Assembly (NCBI GenBank): GCA_016235165.1
Contig: JACRLX010000049.1
Span: 1-56,849, forward strand
Direction of reading: 5' to 3'
Source: Rhodocyclales bacterium
Lineage (GTDB): Bacteria > Pseudomonadota > Gammaproteobacteria > Burkholderiales > Rhodocyclaceae
DNA: 56,849 bases
Shown piece by piece: positions 27,386 through 36,486 of this stretch. The translations under genes were made by a program, and so were the position numbers. The notes beneath the pieces were generated by a model. That model was not told where the DNA came from and ran no database searches. It saw only the letters and a program-made list of their open reading frames with translations. How positions within the stretch are numbered: position 1 is the stretch's first letter; every line of letters begins with the position of its first letter.

Positions 27386-28469
27386 CGAGGGCCACCGCCT
27401 TGATCTGCACCCAGACCTCGCGCCCCGGTGCGAGGTCGAGGCGCTGCGCCGAGCGCCGCGTCAGGCGGCCGAGCAGCAGGGTCTCGCCGACGCGCAACTG
27501 CACCAGCACCTGCGAGGGGTGGTCTTCGGCGGCATGCGCCAGCACCGTGGCCGGCAGCAGGTTGAGTATGCTGACGTCCTCATGCCGGCTGTTGGCGATC
27601 GACACGTCGCGCGCCAGGATGCGCACGCGCACCTCGCGCCCGACCGGCGTGCCGTTGTCGCGCACCCAGAGTTCGCCGCCGGGGAATTCGACGCGCGCCA
27701 AGTGCCATTCGGCGTCGCGCTCGGCCACCGTCGCCGCGAACACCGCGCCGGCATCCTCGCCGAGGCGGATCGGCAGGTCCACGCGCGCCAGGGTCTCGGC
27801 CAAGGGGCCCTGGGCCACGACACGCCCGGCCTCCATGACGACGATGTGGTCGGCCAGGCGCGCGACCTCGTCGGGGGCGTGGCTTACGTAGATCAGCGGA
27901 ATGTCGAGTTCGTCGCGCAGGCGTTCCAGCCAGGGCAGGAACTCCTGTTTGCGGGCGTGATCCAGCGAGGCCAGCGGTTCGTCCATCAAGAGCAGGCGCG
28001 GCGCCGTGAGCAGCGCCCGGGCGATTGCCACGCGCTGCTGCTCGCCACCGGACAGGCGCTGCGGCAGGCGGTCGAGCAGCGGGCCGAGGCCGAGCAGTTC
28101 GACGATTCCGGCACGCTTCGAAGAGTTATGCGCAGCGGTATCCACTTTTGGGACGGCGCCGGCGGAACGGCGCATCCCGTAGTCCAGGTTGCGCGCCACA
28201 TCCAGATGCGCAAACAGCCGTGCATCCTGGAACACATAGCCCAGCGGCCGGCGGTGCGTCGGCACGAAGATGCTGGTGTCCTGCCAAGTCTCGCCGTTGA
28301 CGACAAGCTTTCCCGTGCCCCTCTCCAGCCCGGCCATGCAGCGCAGCAGCGTGGTCTTGCCGCAGCCCGAGCGGCCGAACAGCGCCGTCACTCCGCTTCC
28401 CGGCAGATCGAGGTCGACATCGAGCGCGAAGCCGGCGTAGTCGACGCGGAAGCGCGCGGCGATGCTCAT
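27378..28469 (-). CDS. modC: molybdate ABC transporter ATP-binding protein ModC
   Basis: The 363-residue ATPase has Walker A (GRSGCGKTT at 32-40), signature LSGGEQQR, Walker [13 protein letters not shown], and a C-terminal molybdate-binding Mop/TOBE region from about residue 290. It overlaps modB by four bases. It powers molybdate uptake for FeMo-co. Confidence 0.93.
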   Translation of the reverse strand: MSIAARFRVDYAGFALDVDLDLPGSGVTALFGRSGCGKTTLLRCMAGLERGTGKLVVNGETWQDTSIFVPTHRRPLGYVFQDARLFAHLDVARNLDYGMRRSAGAVPKVDTAAHNSSKRAGIVELLGLGPLLDRLPQRLSGGEQQRVAIARALLTAPRLLLMDEPLASLDHARKQEFLPWLERLRDELDIPLIYVSHAPDEVARLADHIVVMEAGRVVAQGPLAETLARVDLPIRLGEDAGAVFAATVAERDAEWHLARVEFPGGELWVRDNGTPVGREVRVRILARDVSIANSRHEDVSILNLLPATVLAHAAEDHPSQVLVQLRVGETLLLGRLTRRSAQRLDLAPGREVWVQIKAVALVG

Positions 28470-29143
28470 GTCCTGCGCCTGCCGGTCGGGTTGAGCCAGT
28501 AGAGCGCGAGCAGCACGACGAAGGAGAAGGCCACCATGGCGCCGGCCAGCCAGTGCGCCTGGCCGTACTCCATGGCCTCGACGTGGTCGTAGATCTGCAC
28601 CGAGACCACGCGCGTCTTGTCCGGAATGTTGCCGCCTATCATCAGCACGATGCCGAACTCGCCGACGGTATGGGCGAAGCCGAGTATCGTCGCGGTGAGG
28701 AAGCCGGGCCTGGCCAGCGGCACGGCGACGCTGAAGAAGGCATCCAGCGGCGAGGCGCGCAGCGTCGCCGCCGCTTCCAGCGGGCCATCACCGATGGCCT
28801 CGAAGGCGTTTTGCAGCGGCTGCACGACGAAGGGCATGGAATAGATCACCGAGGCCACCACCAGCCCGGCGAAGCTGAAGGGCAGCAAACCGATGCCCGC
28901 CGCCGTGGTCAGCCGACCGACCACGCCCTCCGGGCCCATCAGCAGCAGCAGGTAGAAGCCGAGCACGGTGGGCGGCAGCACGATGGGCAGCGCCACCACG
29001 GCGCCGACCGGGCCTTTCCACCACGAGGGCGTGCGCGCCAGCCACCACGCGACCGGCGTACCGATCAGCAACAGCAGCACGGTGGTCACGCCCGCCAGCT
29101 TGAGCGTGAGCCAGATCGCGGCGAGGTCAGCAGGGGATAACAT
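28466..29143 (-). CDS. modB: molybdate ABC transporter permease ModB
   Basis: The 225-residue inner-membrane protein has about five transmembrane helices and the permease EAA-like loop ([25 protein letters not shown]). It follows modA by 45 bases and overlaps modC. Confidence 0.93.
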   Translation of the reverse strand: MLSPADLAAIWLTLKLAGVTTVLLLLIGTPVAWWLARTPSWWKGPVGAVVALPIVLPPTVLGFYLLLLMGPEGVVGRLTTAAGIGLLPFSFAGLVVASVIYSMPFVVQPLQNAFEAIGDGPLEAAATLRASPLDAFFSVAVPLARPGFLTATILGFAHTVGEFGIVLMIGGNIPDKTRVVSVQIYDHVEAMEYGQAHWLAGAMVAFSFVVLLALYWLNPTGRRRT

Positions 29144-29188
29144 GAGGCAATGCTACCGCGACATCACGCGAAGCGGCGCCGACGGTTC

Positions 29189-29959
29189 CTATCTGGCGGC
29201 TTCCTGCGACAGCGAAAACCCCCAACGCACCAGGATGCTTCGCGCGACAGGGCTGCCCATGAAGTCGCCAAACCGCTGCGCGAGGGGATTCCCGGCAGCG
29301 CGCCGGGTAATGATGAAGCCTTGCTCCAGCGGCTGGTGCAGGGTTTCCGGGATCACGACATGGGAACCTTTGCTTGCCAGTTCCTGGTTCAGGGCGAGCG
29401 ACAGGGCGATCAGGCCGGCATCGGCGTTTCCGGTCTGAACGTATTGCGCCGCCTGGGCAATGTTCTCGCCCACGACCAGCCGGCTCTCCACCTGCTTCCA
29501 GACCCCGGCGGCACGCAGCGCCTCCTCGGCACGCCTGCCATAGGGGGCGTGCTTCGGATTCGCAATGGCGATCTTGCGAATTGCAGGATCGGCAAGGTCG
29601 GCCAGCGTCATCCGGCGCGCATCGCGTGAAATGCTCCACAGCACGATGCGTCCCACCGCATAGCGCTGCACCGCCGACGCGGCGAGGCCCTCCCTGGCCA
29701 ACAGGCGCGGGTACTCGATGTCGGCGGAGAAAAACATATCGAAGGGAGCGCCCTGCCGAATCTGGGTGTGGAACTTGCCGGACGAGCCGTAGGTGGTTTC
29801 GATCACATCGCCCGGGTTGGCGCTCCGGAACTCGGCCAGGATTTCCTCCAGCGCGAACTTGAGGTCCGCGGCGGCGGCAATCGTGATCCTTCCGCCGGCA
29901 AGGGATGGCAGCGAAAGCAGGCCGACAAGGATTGCAAAGACAAGGCGAAGTCTGTTCAT
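29189..29959 (-). CDS. modA: molybdate-binding periplasmic protein ModA
   Basis: The 256-residue protein has an N-terminal signal peptide ([20 protein letters not shown]), then ITIAAAADLKFAL and TYGSSGKFHTQI, which match the oxyanion-binding residues of ModA. The ATG at 29959 overlaps the nifQ stop by four bases, and an upstream frame from 29995 is rejected. Confidence 0.9.
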   Translation of the reverse strand: MNRLRLVFAILVGLLSLPSLAGGRITIAAAADLKFALEEILAEFRSANPGDVIETTYGSSGKFHTQIRQGAPFDMFFSADIEYPRLLAREGLAASAVQRYAVGRIVLWSISRDARRMTLADLADPAIRKIAIANPKHAPYGRRAEEALRAAGVWKQVESRLVVGENIAQAAQYVQTGNADAGLIALSLALNQELASKGSHVVIPETLHQPLEQGFIITRRAAGNPLAQRFGDFMGSPVARSILVRWGFSLSQEAAR

Positions 29960-30531
29960 CTTTCCGGTCCGAAGCAGACCGAATAATCGCAGCATTCAGC
30001 ACAACTGGGGGACTTGCAGATCAGCACTTCGGCCGCTTCGCACAGTTGGCGGTAGAAGAACTTCTTCCATTTCATGTCGCCGGCGTTCTTCAGCTTCAGC
30101 GCCGTGAAGCGGGTCTGCATCAGGGCATTGAGCTCGGCCCGGCTGGGCAGGCCGAGATCCTGCCAGAGGTGGTTGTCGGCCATGCTGGCGGTGGCCACGG
30201 CATGGGCGATCCATTTCGCATCCGGTGCGTCGACGCTGCTGTGATCCATCAGCAAGCCGACCAGATCGTCGAACTCGTGCATTTCCGGACGCGCCTCGGC
30301 TTCCGCCTGCTCGCGCCAGATATGCAGCAAGGGGCGCAGCGGCGCGGCGCCGGGGAAGTAGCTCAGCAGCACGGCGTCGAGCTCGCGCGCGGAAAGCCCG
30401 GCGAGCGGGGCGCGCCAGGGACCGCGGCGGCGCGGAGCCAACGCGATGGTGCCGGCCAGCGCCAGGGTTTCCGGCAAGTCGGGCCGCGCGGCAAAGGCCA
30501 GCAGGTGGGGGCGCAGGTCGGTGGCGTTCAT
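29956..30531 (-). CDS. nifQ: NifQ, molybdenum donor for FeMo-co
   Basis: The 191-residue protein ends with the NifQ cluster motif Cys172-x4-Cys177-x2-Cys180-x5-Cys186, which holds an Mo-Fe-S cluster and passes Mo to NifEN/NifH. It is first in a nifQ-modA-modB-modC-GNAT run and divergent from nifE. Its start is close to a candidate minus-strand sigma-54 promoter (30545-30559), leaving almost no leader. Confidence 0.93.
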   Translation of the reverse strand: MNATDLRPHLLAFAARPDLPETLALAGTIALAPRRRGPWRAPLAGLSARELDAVLLSYFPGAAPLRPLLHIWREQAEAEARPEMHEFDDLVGLLMDHSSVDAPDAKWIAHAVATASMADNHLWQDLGLPSRAELNALMQTRFTALKLKNAGDMKWKKFFYRQLCEAAEVLICKSPSCAECCDYSVCFGPER

Positions 30532-30544
30532 ACCGCAAGGCGAT

Positions 30545-30559
30545 GCAGGATCGGTGCCA
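30545..30559 (-). promoter_or_regulatory. candidate sigma-54 promoter of nifQ
   Basis: On the minus strand TGGCACCGATCCTGC has GG and GC with ten bases between. It ends 13 bases before the nifQ ATG, so the transcript would be nearly leaderless, and the shared NifA site is only about 40 bases away, closer than usual. Tentative. Confidence 0.4.
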
Positions 30560-30599
30560 GCCGCGGAACCCGCATGGTTGGCAGGTCCCCGGACAGCAG

Positions 30600-30615
30600 T
30601 GTCGCAAACCCGACA
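30600..30615 (+). promoter_or_regulatory. NifA upstream activator sequence of nifE (and perhaps nifQ)
   Basis: TGTCGCAAACCCGACA fits TGTCG-N6-CGACA. It lies 71 bases upstream of the nifE -24 element, in the divergent nifQ-nifE region. Confidence 0.83.
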
Positions 30616-30686
30616 AACGCCGGCAGCGGCCCGACATCGCCGTCCTGCCAGCGCCGACTTTCACGCGGCGTCAAGGACTTGCGCTC

Positions 30687-30701
30687 TGGCATGGGGCTTG
30701 C
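30687..30701 (+). promoter_or_regulatory. sigma-54 promoter of nifE
   Basis: TGGCATGGGGCTTGC has GG-N10-GC spacing and lies 30 bases before the nifE start. Confidence 0.87.
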
Positions 30702-30731
30702 GAAACACACATCAACCCATCGAGGCCCGCC

Positions 30732-32144
30732 ATGAAGCCCGCCGAAATCGCCGAACTGCTGAACGAACCCGCCTGCGCCCACAACAAGAAGGAGAAGTCC
30801 GGCTGCGCCAAGACCAAGCCGGGTGCCACCGCCGGCGGCTGCTCCTTCGACGGCGCGCAGATCGCGCTCCTGCCGGTGGCCGACGTCGCCCACATCGTCC
30901 ATGGTCCGATCGCCTGCGCCGGATCGAGCTGGGACAACCGCGGCACGCGTTCCAGCGGGCCGACGCTCTATCGCATCGGCATGACCACCGACCTCACCGA
31001 GCAGGACGTGATCATGGGCCGCGGCGAAAAGCGCCTGTTCCACGCCATCAAGCAGGCCATCGACGACTACGCGCCGGCGGCGGTCTTCCTCTATTCGACC
31101 TGCGTGCCGGCGCTGACTGGCGACGACATGGAAGCCGTGGCCAAGGCGGCCACCGAGCGCTGGGGCACACCGGTGGTGCCAGTGGATTGCGCCGGCTTCT
31201 ACGGCACCAAGAACCTCGGCAACCGCATCGCCGGCGAGGCGATGTTCCGCCACGTCATCGGCACCCGCGAGCCGGACCCGGTGCCGGCTTCTGCCCAGCG
31301 GCCGGGCATCCCGGTATTCGACGTCAACCTGATCGGCGAGTACAACATCGCCGGCGAGTTCTGGCATGTCGCGCCCCTGTTCGATGAACTCGGCCTGCGC
31401 ATCCTGTGCACGCTCTCGGGCGACGCGCGCTTCCGCGAGCTGCAGACCATGCACCGCGCCAAGGTATCGATGGTGGTCTGCGCCAAGGCGCTGTTGAATG
31501 TGGCACGCAAGCTGGAAACCGATTTCGGCATGCCGTATTTCGAGGGCAGCTTCTACGGCATCACCGACACCTCGCAGGCCCTGCGCGACTTCGCCCGGCT
31601 CATCGGCGACCCCGGGCTCAGCCTGCGCACAGAACACCTGATCGCCCGCGAGGAAGCCAGGATCAAGGCCGCGCTCGCCCCGTGGGCGGCGCGCCTCAAG
31701 GACAAGCGCGTGCTGCTCTATACCGGCGGCGTCAAGAGCTGGTCGGTGGTCTCGGCACTGCAGGACCTGGGCATGAAGGTAGTGGCCACCGGCACCAACA
31801 AGTCCACCGAGGAAGACAAGGCGCGCATCCGCGAGATCATGGGCGATGACACGAAGATGATCACCGACGGCAGCCCGAAGGCGCTGCTGCAAGCCTACAG
31901 GGACCACCGCGCCGACATCCTGATCGCCGGCGGGCGCAACCTCTACACGGCGCTCAAGGCACGCATCCCCTTCCTCGACATCAACCAGGAACGCAAGTTC
32001 GGCTACGCCGGCTATGACGGCATGCTGGAACTGGTGCGCCAACTGGCGCTGACCCTGGAAGCCCCCGTGTGGCAGCAGGTGCGCGCGCCGGCGCCGTGGG
32101 CGACGCCCGCCCTGACGGGTGAACCGCTGGCGGCAGGGGGATAA
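30732..32144 (+). CDS. nifE: FeMo-co scaffold protein NifE
   Basis: NifE and NifN form the scaffold where NifB-co becomes FeMo-co. The 470-residue protein is a NifD paralogue with conserved Cys segments [23 protein letters not shown] and [12 protein letters not shown]. The ATG at 30732 follows the promoter at 30687; the longer frame from 30225 is rejected because it crosses the promoter. nifN follows three bases later. Confidence 0.97.
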   Translation: MKPAEIAELLNEPACAHNKKEKSGCAKTKPGATAGGCSFDGAQIALLPVADVAHIVHGPIACAGSSWDNRGTRSSGPTLYRIGMTTDLTEQDVIMGRGEKRLFHAIKQAIDDYAPAAVFLYSTCVPALTGDDMEAVAKAATERWGTPVVPVDCAGFYGTKNLGNRIAGEAMFRHVIGTREPDPVPASAQRPGIPVFDVNLIGEYNIAGEFWHVAPLFDELGLRILCTLSGDARFRELQTMHRAKVSMVVCAKALLNVARKLETDFGMPYFEGSFYGITDTSQALRDFARLIGDPGLSLRTEHLIAREEARIKAALAPWAARLKDKRVLLYTGGVKSWSVVSALQDLGMKVVATGTNKSTEEDKARIREIMGDDTKMITDGSPKALLQAYRDHRADILIAGGRNLYTALKARIPFLDINQERKFGYAGYDGMLELVRQLALTLEAPVWQQVRAPAPWATPALTGEPLAAGG

Positions 32145-32147
32145 GTC

Positions 32148-33545
32148 ATGGCCGAAATCCTCAAGCGCGCAAAAGCCCTGGCGGTCAATCCGCTCAAGGC
32201 CAGCCAGCCGGTGGGCGCGGCGCTGGCCTTCCTCGGCCTGAAGAACGCCATCCCGATGCTGCATGGCTCGCAGGGCTGCACGGCCTTCGGCAAGGTGTTC
32301 TTCGTGCGCCATTTCCGCGAACCGATCCCGCTGCAGACAACGGCCATGGACCAGGTGTCCACCATCATGAGCGCCGACGAGAACGTGATCGAAGGCCTGC
32401 GCGTGATCTGCGAGAAGAACAAACCCGATGTCATCGGCCTGCCGACCACCGGGCTTTCCGAAGTCCAGGGCACCGACATCCGGCGCCTGGTGCGCGAGTT
32501 CCGCGCCCTGCATCCGCAGTTTGATTCGACCGCCGTGGTGCCGGTGAATACGCCGGATTACACCGGCTGCCTCGAAACCGGCTTTGCGCTGGCGGTGGAA
32601 GCTATCATCGACACCCTGGTTGAAAAGTCGGCGCTGGCGGGACGGCGACGCAAGCAGGTCAACGTGCTCGCCTCGTCGATGCTGACGCCCGGCGACACCG
32701 AGGCGATCAAGGAATGGATCGAGGCCTTCGGCCTGCGCCCGGTGCTGCTGCCCGACATCGGCGATTCGCTCGACGGCCACCTGGTGGATGTCGAAACCAC
32801 GCCGCTGACCCTGGGCGGCACGCCGAAGAGCGAGATCGCGGCGATGGGCGAATCGGTCGCCACGCTGGTGATCGGCCGCTCGCTCGCCAAGGCCGCTGAC
32901 CTGCTGAAAGAACGCAGCGGCGTGCCGGATTTCCGCTTCGACCACCTGCTGGGCCTGGCCGCCTGCGATGCCTTCACCATGGCGCTGGCCGAAATCTCCG
33001 GCCAGCCGGTGCCGGCGCGGATAGACCGCCAGCGCCGCCAGTTGCAGGACGCGATGGTCGATACCCATTTCATGACCGGCTTCCTGCGTGTCGCGATTGC
33101 GGCGGATGCCGACCTGCTGGTGGGTCTCGGTCAATTCCTCGCCGGCGTCGGTGCCGAGATCGTCGCGGCAGTCGCGCCGGCGCGTGCCGAGGTGCTGGCC
33201 GAGATGCCGGTGACCAGCGTACAGATCGGCGACCTCGAGGACATGGAGAAGCTCGCCCGCGCCGGCCGCGTCCAACTGGTGATTTCCAATTCGCATGCGG
33301 CGCAAAGTGCCGAACGCCTCGGCGTGCCCCTGCTGCGCGCGGGCTTTCCGCAGTACGACTGGGTCGGCGGCTACACGCGGACCTGGGTCGGCTATCGCGG
33401 CGCGCGCCAGGCCCTGTTCGATGTCGCCAACCTTTTCCTCGGCAAGCCCCATGAGATCCCCGTCCATCGATCCATTTACCGCGATGCCAGCGAACCCGCC
33501 ACGCCTGCCCGGTCGCCGTCTGGCGCTGGCCTGGTCGGCCACTAG
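32148..33545 (+). CDS. nifN: FeMo-co scaffold protein NifN
   Basis: The 465-residue NifK paralogue has [27 protein letters not shown] and the [11 protein letters not shown] segment. The Cys in GSQGC is kept, whereas the TTC position is TTG, as usual in NifN. It lies directly after nifE. Confidence 0.97.
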   Translation: MAEILKRAKALAVNPLKASQPVGAALAFLGLKNAIPMLHGSQGCTAFGKVFFVRHFREPIPLQTTAMDQVSTIMSADENVIEGLRVICEKNKPDVIGLPTTGLSEVQGTDIRRLVREFRALHPQFDSTAVVPVNTPDYTGCLETGFALAVEAIIDTLVEKSALAGRRRKQVNVLASSMLTPGDTEAIKEWIEAFGLRPVLLPDIGDSLDGHLVDVETTPLTLGGTPKSEIAAMGESVATLVIGRSLAKAADLLKERSGVPDFRFDHLLGLAACDAFTMALAEISGQPVPARIDRQRRQLQDAMVDTHFMTGFLRVAIAADADLLVGLGQFLAGVGAEIVAAVAPARAEVLAEMPVTSVQIGDLEDMEKLARAGRVQLVISNSHAAQSAERLGVPLLRAGFPQYDWVGGYTRTWVGYRGARQALFDVANLFLGKPHEIPVHRSIYRDASEPATPARSPSGAGLVGH

Positions 33546-33558
33546 CAAGGCGCCCGCC

Positions 33559-33981
33559 ATGCTGCGCGTTGCCTTCGCCAGCGCCGACCGCTCCTCGGTG
33601 GACCAGCACTTCGGCGCCGCGACCGGCTTCGTCATCTATGCGCTGGACAGCGAGCGGGCGCAACTCGTCGAGCTGGCCGAGTTCCCGCCCGAAACCATGG
33701 ACGGCAACGAGAACAAGCTGCCGGCGAAGATCGCCGCGCTGGCCGGCTGCGCCGCCGTGTATTGCCTCGCCGCCGGTGCCTCGGCGGTGAAGCAATTGCT
33801 CGCCGCCGGCATCCAGCCGGTGCGCCTGGACGACGAAACGGACATCGAGCCGCTGCTGAAACAGATCAGCCTGGCCATCCGCGAGGGTGGCATCGGCTGG
33901 GTGGACAAGGCGCTGCGCCAGGCAAAGGAAACCGGCGCGGACCGCTTCGCGCGCATGGCGGAAGAAGGCTGGGAAGAATGA
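33559..33981 (+). CDS. nifX: NifX, FeMo-co precursor carrier
   Basis: The 140-residue product is a single NifX/NafY domain (LRVAFASADRSSVDQHFGAATGF) that binds NifB-co or the VK cluster. The ATG at 33559 starts right at the domain; an in-frame ATG at 33484 would add 25 residues, overlap nifN and give the N-terminal tail common in NifX. Either is possible. It overlaps the next gene by four bases. Confidence 0.9.
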   Translation: MLRVAFASADRSSVDQHFGAATGFVIYALDSERAQLVELAEFPPETMDGNENKLPAKIAALAGCAAVYCLAAGASAVKQLLAAGIQPVRLDDETDIEPLLKQISLAIREGGIGWVDKALRQAKETGADRFARMAEEGWEE

Positions 33982-34412
33982 TGGAATGCACGGTGCAAGC
34001 CAGCGCGCGGGTGGTCGCGATCGGCGGCGCCCACGCCGATCTGCGCCTGTCGCCCCCGGCGGCCTGCGGCGGCTGCGGCGCGCAAGGCGTCTGCGGCGGC
34101 GCGCGGCCCCGGCAGGCACGATTCCCGATCGCGCCGGGCGTGGCGGCCGACGATTGCGTCACGCTGGCAATGTCCGCATCGCAACTGAACCGTGGCGCGC
34201 TGGCGGCCTACCTGTTGCCGGCCGCCTGCACCCTGACCGGCGCCCTGTTGCTGGCACCCGGCGGCGACACCCTGGCCGCGCTCGGCGCCGGCCTCGGCCT
34301 CGCCTTCGGCATCGTCTGCCTGCGACTGCTGGCACGTCGCCGCCTGAATGCCGAGATCCGCATCCTTTTGCCGCAACACGAGTTACACACCCTGCAAGGA
34401 GAGACACCATGA
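33978..34412 (+). CDS. RseC/MucC-like membrane protein in nif operon
   Basis: The 144-residue protein has the Cys motif CGGCGAQGVC (about 31-40) and two transmembrane segments (about 75-92 and 97-113), the layout of RseC/MucC, some of which assist SoxR reduction through Rnf-type complexes. In a nif operon it may link membrane redox to ferredoxin reduction; this is inference. It is coupled to nifX (ATGA) and overlaps the next gene by four bases. Confidence 0.75.
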   Translation: MMECTVQASARVVAIGGAHADLRLSPPAACGGCGAQGVCGGARPRQARFPIAPGVAADDCVTLAMSASQLNRGALAAYLLPAACTLTGALLLAPGGDTLAALGAGLGLAFGIVCLRLLARRRLNAEIRILLPQHELHTLQGETP

Positions 34413-34888
34413 CCACCACGCTGGCCGAACCCGTCGCCGCCGACACGCCCGACATCTACGAAACTGACTTCATCAAGGAGATGCTGCGCCAGACGCGGGC
34501 GCTCGACAGCTACGGCCAGTGGGACGGCCAGCCGGTGCAGAAGATCCTCGCCGGCTACGTGCTGAGCAAGGAACAGAAGCGGGCGCTGCCCATCGTCGGC
34601 GATCCCGATGACATCATCGTGGCGCGGGTCAAGGCCTTCCACAATGCCATCGCGGTGCTGATCGAAAAGGAATGCGGGCTGATGGCCGTGCCCTTCGTCC
34701 AGCTCACGCACGAAGGCTTTGGCCGTGCGCTGATCGTGGTCGGCAAGCTGGTGGTGATGGACCGCACCCTGCGCGACGTGCATCGCTTCGGCTTCGACAG
34801 CCTGTCGAAAATGAAGACCGAGGCCGACAAGTATCTCTCCGTGGCCGTCGAGATCATCGGCAAATACCCGGACGTGGCAGGGCTGTGA
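34409..34888 (+). CDS. NifX-associated protein (DUF269 family)
   Basis: The 159-residue protein matches the NifX-associated family: DIYETDFIKEMLRQTRALDSYG and RTLRDVHRFGFDSL are typical. It is nearly always encoded after nifX; the role in cofactor synthesis is not defined. AAGGAGA precedes the ATG. Confidence 0.9.
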   Translation: MTTTLAEPVAADTPDIYETDFIKEMLRQTRALDSYGQWDGQPVQKILAGYVLSKEQKRALPIVGDPDDIIVARVKAFHNAIAVLIEKECGLMAVPFVQLTHEGFGRALIVVGKLVVMDRTLRDVHRFGFDSLSKMKTEADKYLSVAVEIIGKYPDVAGL

Positions 34889-34889
34889 C

Positions 34890-35099
34890 ATGACCGACGA
34901 AGAACTCAAGGACCTCGACAAGGAGGTCAGGAAGCGCAAACGCATAGCCAGCGAATGGGCGTCGAAGCTGCACGACCTGGTCGAAGAACGCCTGCCCGCC
35001 GGGTGGGAGGAAATCCCCGGGATCTCGCAGGGCACGCTGGATGCCTGCAAGGCCTGGGCCGAAGCCAACGCGCGCCTGCAGGCGGCGCAGAAAGGATGA
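34890..35099 (+). CDS. DUF683/CCE_0567-type small nif protein
   Basis: The 69-residue helical protein (LKDLDKEVRKRKRIASEWASKLHDLVEERLP) matches the CCE_0567/DUF683 family regularly found between the DUF269 gene and fdxB. It is predicted to form a helical hairpin; a family member binds metal. Function in vivo is unknown. Confidence 0.87.
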   Translation: MTDEELKDLDKEVRKRKRIASEWASKLHDLVEERLPAGWEEIPGISQGTLDACKAWAEANARLQAAQKG

Positions 35100-35103
35100 C
35101 ATC

Positions 35104-35400
35104 ATGGCCATGATCACCGGCCGCACCCGCGGCGGCGTCGAATGGACGCCGCAGTTCGCCGTCGCCATCGACGGCAGGAAATGCATAGGCTGCGGCCGCT
35201 GCTACAAGGTCTGCCCGCGCGAGGTGCTCGACCTCGTCGAGCGCGGCGAGGAGCTGATGGCCGACATCGACGAGGACGACCTCGACGACGACCAGATGAT
35301 GGTGATGAGCCTGAAGAACGCCGCTGACTGCATCGGCTGCGGCTCCTGTGGCCGCGTCTGCCCCAAGGGCTGCTACAGCTATGCCAGCGCGGAAGCGTGA
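35104..35400 (+). CDS. fdxB: nif-specific ferredoxin III FdxB
   Basis: The 98-residue ferredoxin has CIGCGRCYKVCP and CIGCGSCGRVCP motifs for two 4Fe-4S clusters joined by a long acidic linker (DIDEDDLDDDQ), the signature of FdxB. The ATG at 35104 was chosen over a longer frame from 35041. It overlaps the next gene by four bases. Confidence 0.92.
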   Translation: MAMITGRTRGGVEWTPQFAVAIDGRKCIGCGRCYKVCPREVLDLVERGEELMADIDEDDLDDDQMMVMSLKNAADCIGCGSCGRVCPKGCYSYASAEA

Positions 35401-35738
35401 CTCCGTCGGAACTGCACCCGCTCGGCGAACTGGTACTCGACCGCCTGCGCGCACAGGCGGCGCAGTACGGTGTCGAGCTTCCCAGCGTGCATTGGGATGG
35501 CGCACGCTTCGCCTACGAGCGCGATCCCTCGACCGGTTGCGACGCCTTGGTCGCGCGCTGGGTCAAGGGCCCGCGCAACCTGCAGATCACCTTGCGGCCG
35601 GACGGCCACGTCCATGCCGAATTCGACCTGCTGATCGACCATCCGTCGCGCCCCGGCTGGTGGCTGGACGTGCTGACCATTTGGGGCCTGCCGCCCGCGC
35701 TGCGCCGCGAACCCGGCCTGATCAAGAAGCCCTCCTGA
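35397..35738 (+). CDS. hypothetical protein after fdxB
   Basis: The 113-residue frame uses GTG, overlapping the fdxB stop (GTGA). It lacks known motifs but looks like a folded soluble protein with many Trp residues in its second half. It is probably part of the nifEN operon and ends it before the convergent restriction block. Confidence 0.65.
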   Translation: MTPSELHPLGELVLDRLRAQAAQYGVELPSVHWDGARFAYERDPSTGCDALVARWVKGPRNLQITLRPDGHVHAEFDLLIDHPSRPGWWLDVLTIWGLPPALRREPGLIKKPS

Positions 35739-35772
35739 AACCTCACGAATCAACGCATGCAAAACCAGACTT

Positions 35773-36486
35773 CTATAGCAGCGCAGTTTCGAGCCGATGC
35801 TTTCGCTTCTCCCAGTCGGGCATCTGCTGCTCCAGCATGCGATAGAACGCCGCATCGTGATTGCGATGCCTGAGGTGGCACAACTCGTGGACCACGACGT
35901 ACTCGATGCAGGCGCGCGGCGCACGCACCAGGTTCGCATTCAAGGTCATCGTACCCGCCGGTGACAGGCTTCCCCAGCGCGATTGCATGGCCCGTACGAC
36001 CAACCGAGGACGCGTCCGGCCCTTGACAAGAGGAAGGTACTGCTCCAGCACTCGGTTGTAGATTTCGCGAGCGCGATCAAGATACCAGCGATGTAGCATC
36101 GCCTTCACACGCTCCGGACTCGCCCTGCCGAAAGGCACCGTCATCGCGATTTGACCACGACTCAGTATCACTTTCGCCGTGTCGCCAACGCCGACTTTCA
36201 GCCGATACTGGCGCCCCAAGTACAAGTGAGTTTCTCCGCTGACGTATTGGCGCTGTGGCGTTCGCGGACTGTAGCGCCGGAAATTTCTCAACTGCCGGCT
36301 GATCCATGAGGCCCTTTTCTCAATCCGTTCCTGTATAAGGTCTGGCGTGCAATCGAACGGAGCGCGGACGACCACCGACAAATCCGGATGCACCTCGATT
36401 CCAAGTGTGCGCCGGGTTGGCAAGAATCGGATTTCGTAGTCAATCGTTTCAGTGCCGAAAGCAATTTGTTGCCGCATTGCCTTCAC
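35773..36486 (-). CDS. YgjP-like zinc metallopeptidase
   Basis: The 237-residue protein has the zinc motif HELCHLRHRNH from about His200 and the RWGSLS segment typical of the YgjP/SprT-like M48-related family. Such genes often follow hsdR in type I restriction operons; the substrate is unknown. It overlaps hsdR by four bases. Confidence 0.85.
   Translation of the reverse strand: MKAMRQQIAFGTETIDYEIRFLPTRRTLGIEVHPDLSVVVRAPFDCTPDLIQERIEKRASWISRQLRNFRRYSPRTPQRQYVSGETHLYLGRQYRLKVGVGDTAKVILSRGQIAMTVPFGRASPERVKAMLHRWYLDRAREIYNRVLEQYLPLVKGRTRPRLVVRAMQSRWGSLSPAGTMTLNANLVRAPRACIEYVVVHELCHLRHRNHDAAFYRMLEQQMPDWEKRKHRLETALL

Noticed and set aside
30528-33635. 1035-codon open frame antisense to nifE and nifN
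   Set aside because: High GC at third positions removes stops on the opposite strand. The translation is His/Gln/Arg-rich without domains, while the plus strand encodes clear NifE and NifN.
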